Shown here: positions 51,456 through 64,000 of the stretch, piece by piece
How positions within the stretch are numbered: the first letter of the stretch is position 1
How the letters are laid out: each line of letters opens with the position of its first letter
Origin: Magicicada septendecula
Taxonomy: Eukaryota; Arthropoda; Insecta; Hemiptera; Cicadidae
Length of the DNA: 64,000 nt
Assembly: GCA_034769895.1 (NCBI GenBank)
Contig: CM068367.1
Location: forward strand, 121,371,927-121,435,926
Reading direction: 5' to 3'
Position numbers and translations under genes: made by a program
Notes under the pieces: model-generated
The model's input: only the letters and a program-made list of their open reading frames with translations
Databases searched by the model: none
What the model was told of the DNA's origin: nothing

Positions 51456-53193
51456 ACGACGGAGACAAAGATCAAATTTTTATGACCATGTATGAAAACA
51501 TTACACTCGTAATATATAATAACTCTCATACACACTGATCATGACTGATAACTGCCTCTCCAATTATCGCAAAGAAAACACCCAGTGTCATTTGTAATAA
51601 CAGAAAGTGCGCAAGGAACTGTCGCACTCTAATCGCTTGTAAAGTAACTCGCCAACTGACTAACTTTCCTTGTCACTCTGTCTTTATAAGGAATGGCGGT
51701 AAGGGAAACAGTAGGAGAATTGCCAGCCGAGATGGCACAAGAAATGTTTTGCTAAATTCTTTTATCACCTTCCGTAATATTCTGGAAGACGCTTGTTTAT
51801 ATCAAACGATGCGGACAATTCTGTCAGCTTAAAGCTGTTTACGCACACAACGATAACTTATGTGGTAATATAAACAATATCCGTTAAATCGTTTGAGCCA
51901 CTACAAGTATAGGACAACTTCTTCTGAAACGTATGATCGGTGTCATACTTTTCATTACCTACAAACAAGAAAAATTAATTTTTCAATTACTGTGGCTTCA
52001 CCGTGGTGCGTGAGCCAGACCGCGGATGTGTTGGTGATTTTACTTACTTGGATCGGAACCTATTAAATGGGATTATGTTGTTATTTGTTAATTACCCTGT
52101 TATTAGTGTAATAATTGAATTAAATAAATTACATTCAGTGATCATTTATTAAGTGTTAACATTTGTGTAATATATTTTAAATTTGCTTTTGTGTAAAATG
52201 TCTTCGAACACGGAGCTGGAATTAAAGGGAAATAGAGTTGAACACAACTTGTGACAATGATATGAGTGGTGTCACACCTTTGTCCTCAAAATGCGAGTAA
52301 AACGGGAATGAGAAAGGATGGTGTGTAATCTCTTGGCCCTTCAACTTCACAACCGTTGGCCTTGTTATAGGAATTGACTAGAGTCACGCCACGACATGGC
52401 AATGTTATTTCTCCGTAAAGCCAAATCTGCGATCCTATTCCTGTTTTATTCGAGATTTAGTTGGCGGTGTAGGTGCACTTTGATGGTGGTTTCGAAGTTA
52501 TAAAACGGTAAATCTCACACGATAAGCGAAACGGTAGACAAGCGACAGTCCTAATTCCACCGCGATTCAATTAAGTAAGGGAATGCATTGAGAAAGAAAG
52601 GAAGGATAACGTAACAAATAATAATGATTAGCCACATGATCAGAACGGTTTTCTAAAACCCACATGAGAAGTATTCCAAAAAAAAAAAACAATAATTAAC
52701 AGTCTAGAAACAGCATAACAAGAAAAAATGAACGTCAAAATCGACAAAGTAGAGTCAAAAGTAAGCTTAACTATTGAACAATAAGAATAATAATGTTTGA
52801 ACCTGCTAATTTGGTGTAGTAAACGTATAACGTAGATAGTATCACCAAGTATACCGATTCAAACACTATGAATCATATCTCATTTTCAGAGGTACAATAA
52901 CGCAGAAACAAAACTAAGTTATTTAAAAAAGTAGTACAAAAACTAGGAAGAAGTTTGTAGGTGAAGACGACTTCCACGCTGAACAGTTTTCAGAAAATTT
53001 AGTTGTTATACTTTTTCATTTTGTTTACTTTATGCTGTGTTTGATGGTGCTGGGACTCGTCGATTTTCTTGTACATTCTGGATATCCAAATAAATTTTGG
53101 TGCTGGTTACTGCACACTTGAGACGACCGTTGATTCTGTATGGCCGAAACGTTGTGATGTAAATTGTTGTTTCGTGATGGTGGATGATCGAGG
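51456..53193. other. Anonymous AT-rich DNA
   Basis: No gene is supportable. A CGAAACGTTG near 53148, after a GACGACC, may be a worn copy of the motif described at 54611. Confidence 0.45.
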
Positions 53194-53277
53194 GAAGAAG
53201 AAGAAGAAGAAGAAGAAGAAGAAGAAGAAGAAGAAGAAGAAGAAGAAGAAGAAGAAGAAGAAGAAGAAGAAGAAGAA
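53194..53277 (+). repeat. (GAA)n microsatellite, 84 bp
   Basis: Pure GAA/AAG trinucleotides; reading frames through it are spurious poly-lysine. Confidence 0.97.
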
Positions 53278-53492
53278 AGAGGGAAAACGAAAAGTGAATG
53301 TGGCTATTTTTGGAGAACGTGTTATAAATCTAGAAGGCAGTGTACGTTTCTCAAATTAGCGTACGCGTAACTAGAGTAATTAGTTACGCTTCGTGTGCTT
53401 GAGTGACAGGCAAAAACTAGTTTATAAAGCCGATATCGCTGTCACCTGTAAATGATAAATTACAATTAATTACTGGTTAGCGGAGGAGACAT

Positions 53493-53498
<6 letters not shown>

Positions 53499-53533
<35 letters not shown>
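53499..53533 (+). repeat. (AT)n microsatellite, 35 bp
   Basis: Pure AT dinucleotides. Confidence 0.95.
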
Positions 53534-53536
<3 letters not shown>

Positions 53537-53919
53537 TTTTAAATCGCTATTTTTTAAAAATCGAAACACGTAATTCCAGATATTTTCTATTAGTCCAGTT
53601 TCTTTCGTAACTCGGGATTTAAGTTATATAATGAAAAAAAAGACTAGTGAACCAAGTGAGTCGCCGAATCCATCGTCATTAAACATCAATACAAATAACG
53701 TTTGACACCCGCACTTCACGCATCCCAAAGATGTTTCTAAGATGATTTAACGGATGCAATAAAAGACGTTTGATAAAGGATGAAGCAATGAGCGAAAACT
53801 CTTACACAATGAATCATAATGAGACAAATAATCGAACCGTATGAAATTGCATTTTGAGAGATAAAAAAAAACTAGATTGCCAATAATAAAGTCACTGTCT
53901 TACATAGACCCAAAGAAGA

Positions 53920-54263
53920 GTTGTACAGTGATCTGGAAGATCTGGAAACGGCTTTGGAAGGAAAAGACCGAGATTCCTTAGACATATGGTTCGGATGGAT
54001 TGGTCCAGATTAAATAAACAAATTTTTAACTATATTTGGCAACTCTCCATTCTGAACGGATACACCAAACAACTCAAGGAGGAAACGATGAATCTGGGTA
54101 TCTCTTTGAACGACTGTGTGGATAGAAATACATACAGAAACAAAATTCAAAATCTTAACGTTCTCTGCGGTGAGAAGAAGACGAGAAAGGGGTGGACAGT
54201 GGAAAGGAAGGCGCCGCATAGTGTGGGAATGAGGGCCTTCTGGGAGGAGAAGAAAAGGAAGTG
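53920..54263 (+). pseudogene. LINE C-terminal fragment
   Basis: The open frame at 53986-54263 reads WSRLNKQIFNYIWQL, LKEETMNLGISLNDCVDRN, YRNKIQ and KKTRKGWTVERK, ending EEKKRK. It is the extreme C-terminus of a LINE ORF2 family. It is unusually intact, but no upstream reverse transcriptase adjoins it. Confidence 0.75.
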
Positions 54264-55536
54264 ATATTCGCGTGGTCCACGACTGGCCTGTTCTTGTAAA
54301 AAAAAGTTACTCCCATACAAAGCAGAAGAAACGAAAAACGGGAGTATCCCGGAGAAAAATGTGGAAACCGTAACTGACTAGTGAGGAGTTGTTGGTTATA
54401 AGATTTTTATTTTATGCTACTTTACAGTATTTTGTTCTGTAATGTTATCATTTCACAATTGCTACAGAATTACATCCCTCAAACAACTGCAAATAAAATT
54501 ACGTATATCTCTAGCACCTCGAGTTGTTGAAAACATAAATGTGGAATCTTTTGCCACAGTACTGTGGTTAACTTGTGAAGACCCGTGCCAGTTCCCGAAT
54601 CGTTTCGACACTGACGATGGCCTCCAGCGGAGAGTCCGAAACGTCTGTTCATAGCGGCAGGAGTGAACTACGGCCTAATAGCCGGAGACAAGTCAATTAC
54701 ATTCTAACACGATAAATGTTAAAATTAATTTTCTTGAAAAGATAAAAGATAAAAAATTGTTTCTTAGAAACATATATTTAAACAAACATTTCGGTACTCT
54801 ATATTTGAAAAAAGTGCTATTAATTTCACATTAACGTAAAACTAATATTTGAAAATATTTGTTGTTATTTCTTGTGGAAACAAATGTAAATTTCGCTTGC
54901 ATGCAGATCTAAACTTAATTTTTTTTACACAAAGGATAAACGACTGGGTCGCATAATGTTTCACAATATATTTTACAATGTGAGAAAAGCGTTTTAAAAG
55001 CTGTTTAAATTATTTTTTTTATTTTTATTAAATTTTTGTGAGCGTGGTAGAACTTTTTATCACTGTGAGTTCTAACATTAATCTCTTCAGTAATTATAAC
55101 AAAACGTTTAAGCTAGGAAACGTTTAACTAGGTAAAACGCTAGGAAATACGACGAAGGATTGTGACGAAGTGAAAGACATAATTTAAATATACGTAATTG
55201 ACAGGTTATATGAAAAAATATTAATACAATGCCTAAAAAAAAGTATGATTAGAATGTTTTTACAAAACACTGATTACCCGAGAATTTATTTTAATTTACT
55301 CGCATGTTTTCTTGTCTGGTGTCATAAATTACAAATTATTATTATTTCCTTAAATACATTTTGAGTGGATAGGTCAATGTTAATTCTAAGAGATTTACTA
55401 ATGAAAACTGAAACAGTCTTAAATTGTGCGCCAGTAGAAAGTAGTAAAAAGAGATCTGCTTTGCAGGATCAATCAATGCGTTCGGTAATTACTTTACTCG
55501 ACCCAAAGATGTAATCTGGGCAAGGAAGGAAGAAGG

Positions 55537-55538
<2 letters not shown>
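54264..55538. other. Anonymous DNA containing one hairpin motif
   Basis: Apart from the motif at 54611-54642, nothing is recognisable; the region is AT-rich. Confidence 0.5.
54611..54642 (+). other. Hammerhead-like motif, stand-alone copy
   Basis: CTGACGA, T, GG, CTCC, loop AGC, GGAG, AGT bulge, CC, GAAAC, with six base pairs. An upstream CGTTTCG (54601-54607) can also pair with CGAAACG. It is not in an obvious foldback element. Confidence 0.45.

Positions 55539-55581
<43 letters not shown>
55539..55581 (+). repeat. (GA)n microsatellite, 43 bp
   Basis: Pure GA dinucleotides followed by GTGAGAGAGA. Confidence 0.95.
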
Positions 55582-55584
<3 letters not shown>

Positions 55585-56100
55585 GAGAGACGTGGCCAGC
55601 TGTTGTGCACCGATGAAACAACAGCTGCTGTCTTCTCTCAGCTCCCCTCTCCAAGACGACCAATCCGTGGGTTCGATACTAGAAAAAGTTGTACCAAGTG
55701 ATGCACAAGATGCAATTACAGGCCTATGACAAAGTGAAATTTTTCTTTCGAACATTTATTTTTATTATCTCGTCTTCTATACACACATAAGAGTGCACGA
55801 AATCGATAGCTACCTGTCGAAATATTGTATTTATTATTTTAATACATTTTTTAAACATTTATTCAAAATCTACGACTTGAAGTGCACATCTTTTGAAGCT
55901 ATATAATGCAGATATATGCATCATAGTGCGTATGTCAATTAGCAAGTATAAAATACCTTTTCAATCATTTATTTTGCAATCATTTCAAATAATGATTAAT
56001 TATTATTATTAATTTTAAATTAATTGAATCTTAACTTCTTTTCTAATATTTTGAATATTTCTGATATTTTGTCAATACATTGTCTCTACATGGTACTATA
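55582..56100. other. Anonymous AT-rich DNA
   Basis: No feature is supportable. Confidence 0.5.
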
Positions 56101-56480
56101 CTATCTACTGTTACTATAGGCTACATCTTTTTGTGACAGATCTCGTTTTCCAACAGTACTCGTTTTTTTCAATAATATTCGGTTTTTGTGCACATCACAC
56201 AAAAAGCAACCAACTCGGAGTAAGGTAGGGTGGTCCAAGGGCGTATTACTATACATGTCTCCCTTTTTGTGGCAGAACTCATTTTCCATTAATACTCGTA
56301 TATTAATACGAGTATTAATGGAAAATGAGTAATACTATAATATAAAAAATATAATATAAAAAAGCCGTAATACTCGTTTTTTCACTAATATTCGGCTTTT
56401 GTGCAGATCACTGGAAAAGGCAACCAACTCGAAGGAAGGCGGGATGCTATCCTTGTCTCCAGTTTTTGTGTGTTCAGCAC
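56101..56480. repeat. Diverged tandem repeat with a perfect hairpin
   Basis: Segments such as TACTCGTTTTTTTCAATAATA (near 56156) recur near 56373, and GTGACAGATCTCGTTTTCC recurs as GTGGCAGAACTCATTTTCC about 134 bp on. At 56277-56330 two perfect 24-base arms (ACTCATTTTCCATTAATACT...) flank a TATTAA loop. Confidence 0.7.
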
Positions 56481-56847
56481 AAAATTTGCTTCCAGCGAAG
56501 TTTTCGATATTTTATTGACTGACCACCTAACGAATAAAAATTCTTGTTTTCATTTGTGTACACGTTGTTTTTTTGTTGTAATCTTACTATTCGAAAATAA
56601 TTGTATTTTTCATTTTACATTTTCTGTTGTTGTTTTTGTTAAAAAATACGTTATGTTCTTTGTTTTTAATGTTTCTCTCTTTTAAGCGTGTATGCACATT
56701 AATCGTCATATATTTCCCAACCGTAAACAATTTTTATTTCTTTACACAGTAAGGTAAAACCAAAAATCATTATTATCTAACCTTACAAATGAAAGCAACA
56801 CGAATTCTAGCTTTACATCAAAAAATAGAATAATTTACAATTAGTAC

Positions 56848-56849
<2 letters not shown>

Positions 56850-56878
<29 letters not shown>

Positions 56879-56897
56879 CTTCTTCTTCTTCTTCTTC
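56850..56897 (+). repeat. (TTC)n microsatellite, about 48 bp
   Basis: Pure TTC trinucleotides. Confidence 0.96.
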
Positions 56898-57186
56898 ACA
56901 TTGTAGTATATCGATACAATCGCGTATTCAAAAAGTCCAATATTGGTTAATATTGGATTAACCAGAATACGTTGAATGTCACTGTCTTCCTGTCTGTCTG
57001 TCTCGGTCTCCATAAATCTCCCCTTTCCCCTCTTTTTCTGTCCTTATTTAACCATAAATTTCTTGGTAATAAACCATTTTCAGACATCGGATGATAATTT
57101 TGTTCTGACCTTTAGAACATTCTCCTAGAATATTGCCTTCGAAATTAAAATCACCATGAAGACGAAAAATGAGAAAGACGGGATCC

Positions 57187-58069
<883 letters not shown>

Positions 58070-58100
58070 CACACACACACACTCGCGCGCGCGCGCGCGC
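58070..58100. repeat. (CA)n(CG)n alternating tract
   Basis: CACACACACACACT followed by CGCGCGCGCGCGCGCG; a second potential Z-DNA tract like 6037-6070. Confidence 0.92.
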
Positions 58101-58405
58101 AATGTATTCGTGTATTAAACTGGCTGTTTTGGATTTCAATTTAAATGCATACATCGTTATTTAGGTACGAATCGCAGTGTGAAAATCGATTTATCCGAGC
58201 TTATACTGTTGATTTGATACCACTGTAGGCGGACCGTAAGCGGAGGGAAGCTGATTTTTAAAACTAGTGATGCTGGTAAAACCAGGATATGATTTTTCTT
58301 CCTTGGGAACAATGGCCAAAATCGAGCACATTCCTGCGTATACCAATGATATCGGCGCGTAAATTCTCCCTCAGGTATGTGGTTCAGCAGATTGCTGGAC
58401 ATTCT

Positions 58406-58516
58406 CTTCTTCTTCTTCTTCTTCTTCTTCTTCTTCTTCTTCTTCTTCTTCTTCTTCTTCTTCTTCTTCTTCTTCTTCTTCTTCTTCTTCTTCTTCTTCT
58501 TCTTCTTCTTCTTCTC
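58406..58516 (+). repeat. (TTC)n microsatellite, about 110 bp
   Basis: Pure TTC ending CTCCTCC, exactly at the 3' end of a minus-strand LINE; probably the expanded tail of that LINE. Confidence 0.95.
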
Positions 58517-58990
58517 CTCCTCAACCCAGAGGTTGGTGGGCACGCAATTTCTTCCTTTCTGTAGACAGCCTCTTGATTACTACATATCTTTTTCTTTCTT
58601 TTTACCCCATCCATGTACTCCCGCCTGCGTCTTCCCTCCCACTATGCCCAATGATCAGTTTGAATAGTGTAGCAGGTGACCAATCACATTGCTTCCCTTC
58701 CCCACCTCGGATCCAATCAGCGTCCTTATTTCACTCACTCTCTTCGGTACCTCATTATTAAGGTACTCTTCCGTCCACGATATTCTTAAGGCCCTTCTCC
58801 AGCACCACATCTCAGAAACTTCAAGGTAGCTCCAGACACTTTCCTCAAAGTACATGTTTCCGACCCATATATGTATATGCAGCAAATGAAACTCTTTATA
58901 AATTTCTTCCTGGTTTCCAAGGACGCATTTCTGGACGCTAGAAGAGAACTTTTTTTTAAAAACTGCCCCTCTTGCTTGTGCAATTTCTAC
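58517..58990 (-). pseudogene. 5'-truncated LINE fragment
   Basis: The minus strand reads SLETRKKFIKSFICCIYIYG, SETCTLRKV, then in another frame EVSEMWCWRRALRISWTEEYLN (quoted short: MWCWRRALRISW), EVPKRVSEIRTLI and NVIGHLLHYS. These match the SETWTL...FEMWCWRRMLRISWT...IGHxLRH order of LINE ORF2. A single frame change separates the two parts. The 3' side joins the TTC microsatellite. Confidence 0.85.
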
Positions 58991-60829
<1,839 letters not shown>

Positions 60830-60830
<1 letters not shown>

Positions 60831-61785
60831 ATCAATGAATGTGTGGATCCAATAGCAATAGATGAATTTTTAACTGCTCTACAGTGCTGTAAAAAGAAAA
60901 TCACGGAACACTGATGCGTTGAATTCCGAGCTTATAAAGTATGCGCAAGCCTTGCTGTGTGCTCGTTTATTCAACCTGTATAATCTGTACTGAACCGCTG
61001 GTCACATCCCCGAAGATTGGTAGAAGGCAAAGGTAGTCCCCATATTCAAAAAAGGAGATCGTAATGACTGTGATAACTATAGAGGCGTCAGCCTGCTTAT
61101 CACTTCTTACAAATTGTACGCATCTATTCATGGAAGACGACTGAATTCCATAACGGAGACTATTCTCTAAGAAATACAACATGGTTTCAGGAAGCATCTT
61201 TAGATTGCATATTTAGATTGCATCTTCACAATAGCTCAGGTCATGGGAAAGCACAGAAAATATCAGTTGCCCACATACATAGCTTTTATCGACTTTGGAA
61301 AGGCATTTGAAGGGTGTGGACAACAATGGCAAAGAAAAGGATCCCGCAGCACCTCATTAGAGCCATGCAAAGTCTTTATATGAAAACAAAATCTTAATTG
61401 AGACAGAAAGATGTAGCACACTCCTAATGAGGGCATGATCAATTGTGAAGCATGACAAGGGTGCCATTGTCACCTTTTTTTTTAATTTTTATATAGACGA
61501 TTGGCAGACGAATCTTCCAGAACATTTTATGTCTGATAACTCTGCAGTTCACACATTGTTATTTGCTGATGATCAGGCTGTCCTGTCAAACTCGGAAAGC
61601 GGCTTGCAGATGTCTATACTCTCACCGAGTCAAATCTGCAAGGATTTCGGATTTGGTCTCCACATTGAAGATCAAGGTGATTGATTCTCATGGGGCCGAT
61701 CGCATACGACCAAAAATGAATGTAGATAGCACTGTTCTGGAGCAGGACAGTAATTCTAAATATTGGAACGTAATGTTTTAAATAA
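60830..61785 (+). pseudogene. LINE reverse transcriptase, degenerate
   Basis: The plus strand, across several frames, reads IAIDEFLTALQCC and ALNSELIKYAQ. It continues with AGHIPEDW, KAKVVPIFKKGDRNDCDNY and RGVSLL (reverse transcriptase N-terminal block), IQHGFRKH, YIAFIDFGKAFEG (palm motif A, catalytic Asp kept) and LLFADDQAVLSNSE (motif C, both Asp kept, 61555-61600). This is a Jockey/CR1-like LINE polymerase. At least four stops and several frame changes make it inactive. No endonuclease or RNase H adjoins it. Confidence 0.9.
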
Positions 61786-61842
61786 TCTAGGTCTGTTAAC
61801 GTTATTTAAATTCGTGTTTGCTTGTCGAAAATATTGGTCAAA

Positions 61843-61886
61843 AATAAATTTTATTTTTATTCGAAAAATAAAATTTATTTTATTTG
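61843..61886. repeat. AT-rich inverted repeat
   Basis: Arms of about 17-18 bases (AAATAAATTTTATTTTT and its complement) around ATTCG. It lies between the LINE remnant and the transposase. Confidence 0.75.
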
Positions 61887-62331
61887 TTTTTCTCTTTCAT
61901 TTATTTTAATTAATTTTAATTAATTTCGTGTAATTCTTCCAAAAATTTATCTTTATTAGTAAGAAAACTGGCTAATTATTATTCCGTTCACTCTCTCTCG
62001 AGTGGTAAAATTTATTTGAAACAAATGGTTTGTGTAAATGCCATTCGATTTCCGTACCGATTCGGTAGAACTATGCTCTGTATGATGGTGGTTGGCGTGT
62101 GGACCCTTGGCCTACCTGCTACCTCTCCCCCATTCTAATACTTCCGCCCGGGCTCGACAGCAGCTAATTGCCGCGTGAGGCACCTCATTGTGCGTCCAGT
62201 ATGAAACAATTTTTTTTAGCCTCGCCCAATACTGGTAAAATTTTGTTATATTTGAAATCAGCGAAATAATACGATGAAAATGACACCAAACACGACTAAA
62301 AAATATTAAATTTTAAGGTGTTTCAAGGTAA
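61887..62331. other. Region upstream of the transposase
   Basis: No terminal inverted repeat or promoter could be identified. CATCTTCAG at about 62355-62363, inside the start of the open frame, could be a splice acceptor; this is untested. Confidence 0.4.
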
Positions 62332-63530
62332 AAGGTCAACAACTACTCTAATACACATCTTCAGTGCATACTGCTCAAAGAAAATGTTAGTGTGCTCCAC
62401 ACGCCAGAAAGAAAAAAACTTCTCCCATGCCCAGTGACTTATATTGATGATTTTGACAAATCTGCCATCCGACGCCACGTTGTAGATTATTATAGACGCA
62501 AGGAAGTGCCGACCCTCCGAAAATTACAAACATCTCTCAATGATGCGGGACTTTTCAAGGGATGCTTACAGTCTCTGTCTAACGTATTAAAGAATATTGG
62601 TTTCAAATGGAAAAAGTTCGATAAAAGAAAGGTACTTATGGAGAAGCCATCGGTTGCTTTATCAAGATGCCGGTTTTTGAGGAAAATTCATAATCTGGAC
62701 ATTAAAAGTTTTTTTTAGATGAAACATGGATTAATAGTAATGTCTCCAAAGATGTTCGATGGACCGACGGCAGTGTTAGCTCTACTCTGGGTGCACCTCT
62801 AGACAAAGGACAGCGACTCATAATCTGCCACGCAGGTGGCGTCAACGGATGGATAAATGCACCCCCGCTGATTTTCAAATCTAAGAAAACGGTTGACTAC
62901 CATGAGGAAATGAATTCTAAGATATTTGAGTGCTGGTTTTTTGAAGTGTTGCTTCCTTCACTACCACCCGGTTCAACAATAGTGATGGACAACGCTCCTT
63001 ACCACTCAAGAGTAAACAACTCGGCTCCAACCTCATCCTCAAGGAAAGGAGAAATGGCAGATTGGCTAACCTCACGAGGAGTTCGTATCACGGACGACAT
63101 GCGTAAGCCCGAACTGTATAGTCTCGTCAAGCTACACAAGCCCCAACTGACTTCTTATGTCATTGACAAGAAAGCATCTGAGCTTGGATTCCGGGTTATT
63201 CGGCTTCCACCTTATCATTGTAATTACAACGCTATTGAAAAGGTCTGGGCTCACTTGAAGAATTACGTCAAAGAGCACAACACAACATTCAAACTGGACG
63301 ATGTGCAAAATTTGTTTTTTGAAGCTGTAAACTCCTACCAAGCAGATTCGTGGAAAAACTGCGTTAAACACGTAAAGAAAGAAATGGATGATGATTGGCT
63401 GAGTGAAGGACTTGATGACCGCAGTGTCCAGGAAATGATCATCAACTTGTCTCCAGGAGATCCAGATGATGACGACAGTGACTGGAACTCTGACGAGGAA
63501 GAAGACTTGGGAACATCTCCATTGGAATAA
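62332..63530 (+). CDS. Sailor-like (DD82E) IS630/Tc1/mariner transposase, split by a -1 frame change
   Basis: Cut-and-paste DDE transposase, nuclear DNA-binding in family members. Part 1 (62332-62718, 128 codons then TAG) opens inside a helix-turn-helix region (QCILLKENVSVLHTP, then DDFDKSAIRRHVVDYYRRK, TLRKLQTSLNDAG and VLKNIGFKWKKFDKR) and ends IKSFF. There is no upstream ATG in this frame, so an upstream exon or lost start is likely. Part 2 (from 62715 in the -1 frame, 271 aa) begins LDETW with the first catalytic Asp (62718-62720), then SKDVRWTDGS. The second Asp is in IVMDNAPYHS (62988-62990) and Glu is in YNAIEKVW (63237-63239). Exactly 82 residues lie between Asp2 and Glu, the spacing of the Sailor group. 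It ends in an acidic tail (DPDDDDSDWNSDEEEDLG). The parts would give about 399 aa. The joint is a T8 run read T_TTT_TTT then TAG. It may be a real frameshift site, a one-base deletion in a homopolymer, or a sequencing error. Confidence 0.85.
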
Positions 63531-64000
63531 CTGTTTTAATGAGAGTAAGTAGACTTGGTATATTTATTTAGTGTTTTATTTTTTTTCCTTATATTTCAAA
63601 GGTCAAAATGTTTGAGAAACGTTGTTCCAAAAGATATTATAAAAATATAGTACTATCTAAAAAAATATTATCAAAGTAGGGTACTATTATGAGCTAAGTC
63701 ATAATAGTAAAAAAAGATTAGTAGAAAAAAATTTATTTTCATAAGCTAAGTCATAACTGGTCTTATTTACAAATAATTATTTTCAGAAAAATGTTAGCAA
63801 ATGTTTGTTTTTTCCATAGGTTCTCTGGTGACTCGGATCGATTTCGTTTACCAGCATCAACTTTGACCTGCTTTATTACAATCGCTAGCATAAGTCATTG
63901 TAAACATGTAAAGTTATTGTAAATTAAATAATACAAATGAAGTCATTGTAATTATTCAGTCATTGTTACTTTATAACGCCCAATTTTTAATATTCCTTAG
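63531..64000. other. Region downstream of the transposase
   Basis: AGCTAAGTCATAA occurs twice (63693-63705 and 63743-63755), as part of a short diverged duplication. I could not identify the element's right terminal repeat; it may lie beyond the window. Confidence 0.4.

Noticed and set aside
53069..53359. Lysine-rich small protein around 53194-53277
   Set aside because: The lysines come from the GAA array, and the flanks have no protein similarity.
58157..58667. Poly-Lys, poly-Leu, poly-Phe and poly-Arg frames
   Set aside because: Translations of the TTC microsatellite in different frames.

Overview
The window looks like intergenic DNA from a large, repeat-rich animal genome, most likely an insect. 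It is AT-rich and saturated with microsatellites. It carries many 5'-truncated non-LTR retrotransposon (LINE) fragments, a Helitron, hAT-type MITEs, foldback elements and a Tc1/mariner-superfamily transposase. A short (CCTAA)n tract matches the arthropod telomere motif. The style of the LINE remnants reminded me of cockroach/termite genomes, but that is an impression only. I found no host protein-coding exon, rRNA, functional tRNA, CRISPR array or operon; nearly every recognisable protein segment is from a transposon.

Layout. 1-11.7 kb: anonymous AT-rich DNA, a 2.4 kb non-autonomous Helitron (about 2029-4434) carrying a 161-bp tandem array with three-unit higher-order periodicity, two hAT-type MITEs with 8-bp target duplications (4944-5322, 7691-8093), two foldback elements (8398-8740, 9143-9758), and a short LINE insertion with an 11-bp duplication (10911-11173). 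11.7-36.0 kb: a recent segmental rearrangement of layout A-U-C-A'-C'. A (11748-16912) recurs as A' (27722-32886); C (24566-27712) recurs as C' (32903-36003); U (16913-24565) is absent between A' and C'. Both novel joints carry short filler copied from adjacent sequence. U contains a LINE inserted into another LINE with a 12-bp target duplication, a foldback relative and an RNase H-bearing LINE remnant. 36-60 kb: LINE tails, an inverted-repeat element around a telomere-like tract, an LTR-like direct repeat, a third foldback family, and several long microsatellites. 60-64 kb: a decayed reverse transcriptase and a transposase of the IS630/Tc1/mariner superfamily whose catalytic spacing is D-D-82-E, the hallmark of the Sailor group. 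It is split by a -1 frame change at a canonical U_UUU_UUU heptamer.

Three observations stand out. (1) The A-U-C-A'-C' structure is explained by two template switches. (2) A CTGANGA-W-hairpin-G(A)AAC motif recurs at five separate loci in nine copies, with stem sequences that change while pairing is largely kept; it resembles a hammerhead ribozyme core with one extra base. (3) The Sailor-like transposase is interrupted exactly where a ribosomal frameshift would repair it. None of the genes here forms a pathway; the relationships are between mobile elements, their nesting and their duplication history.
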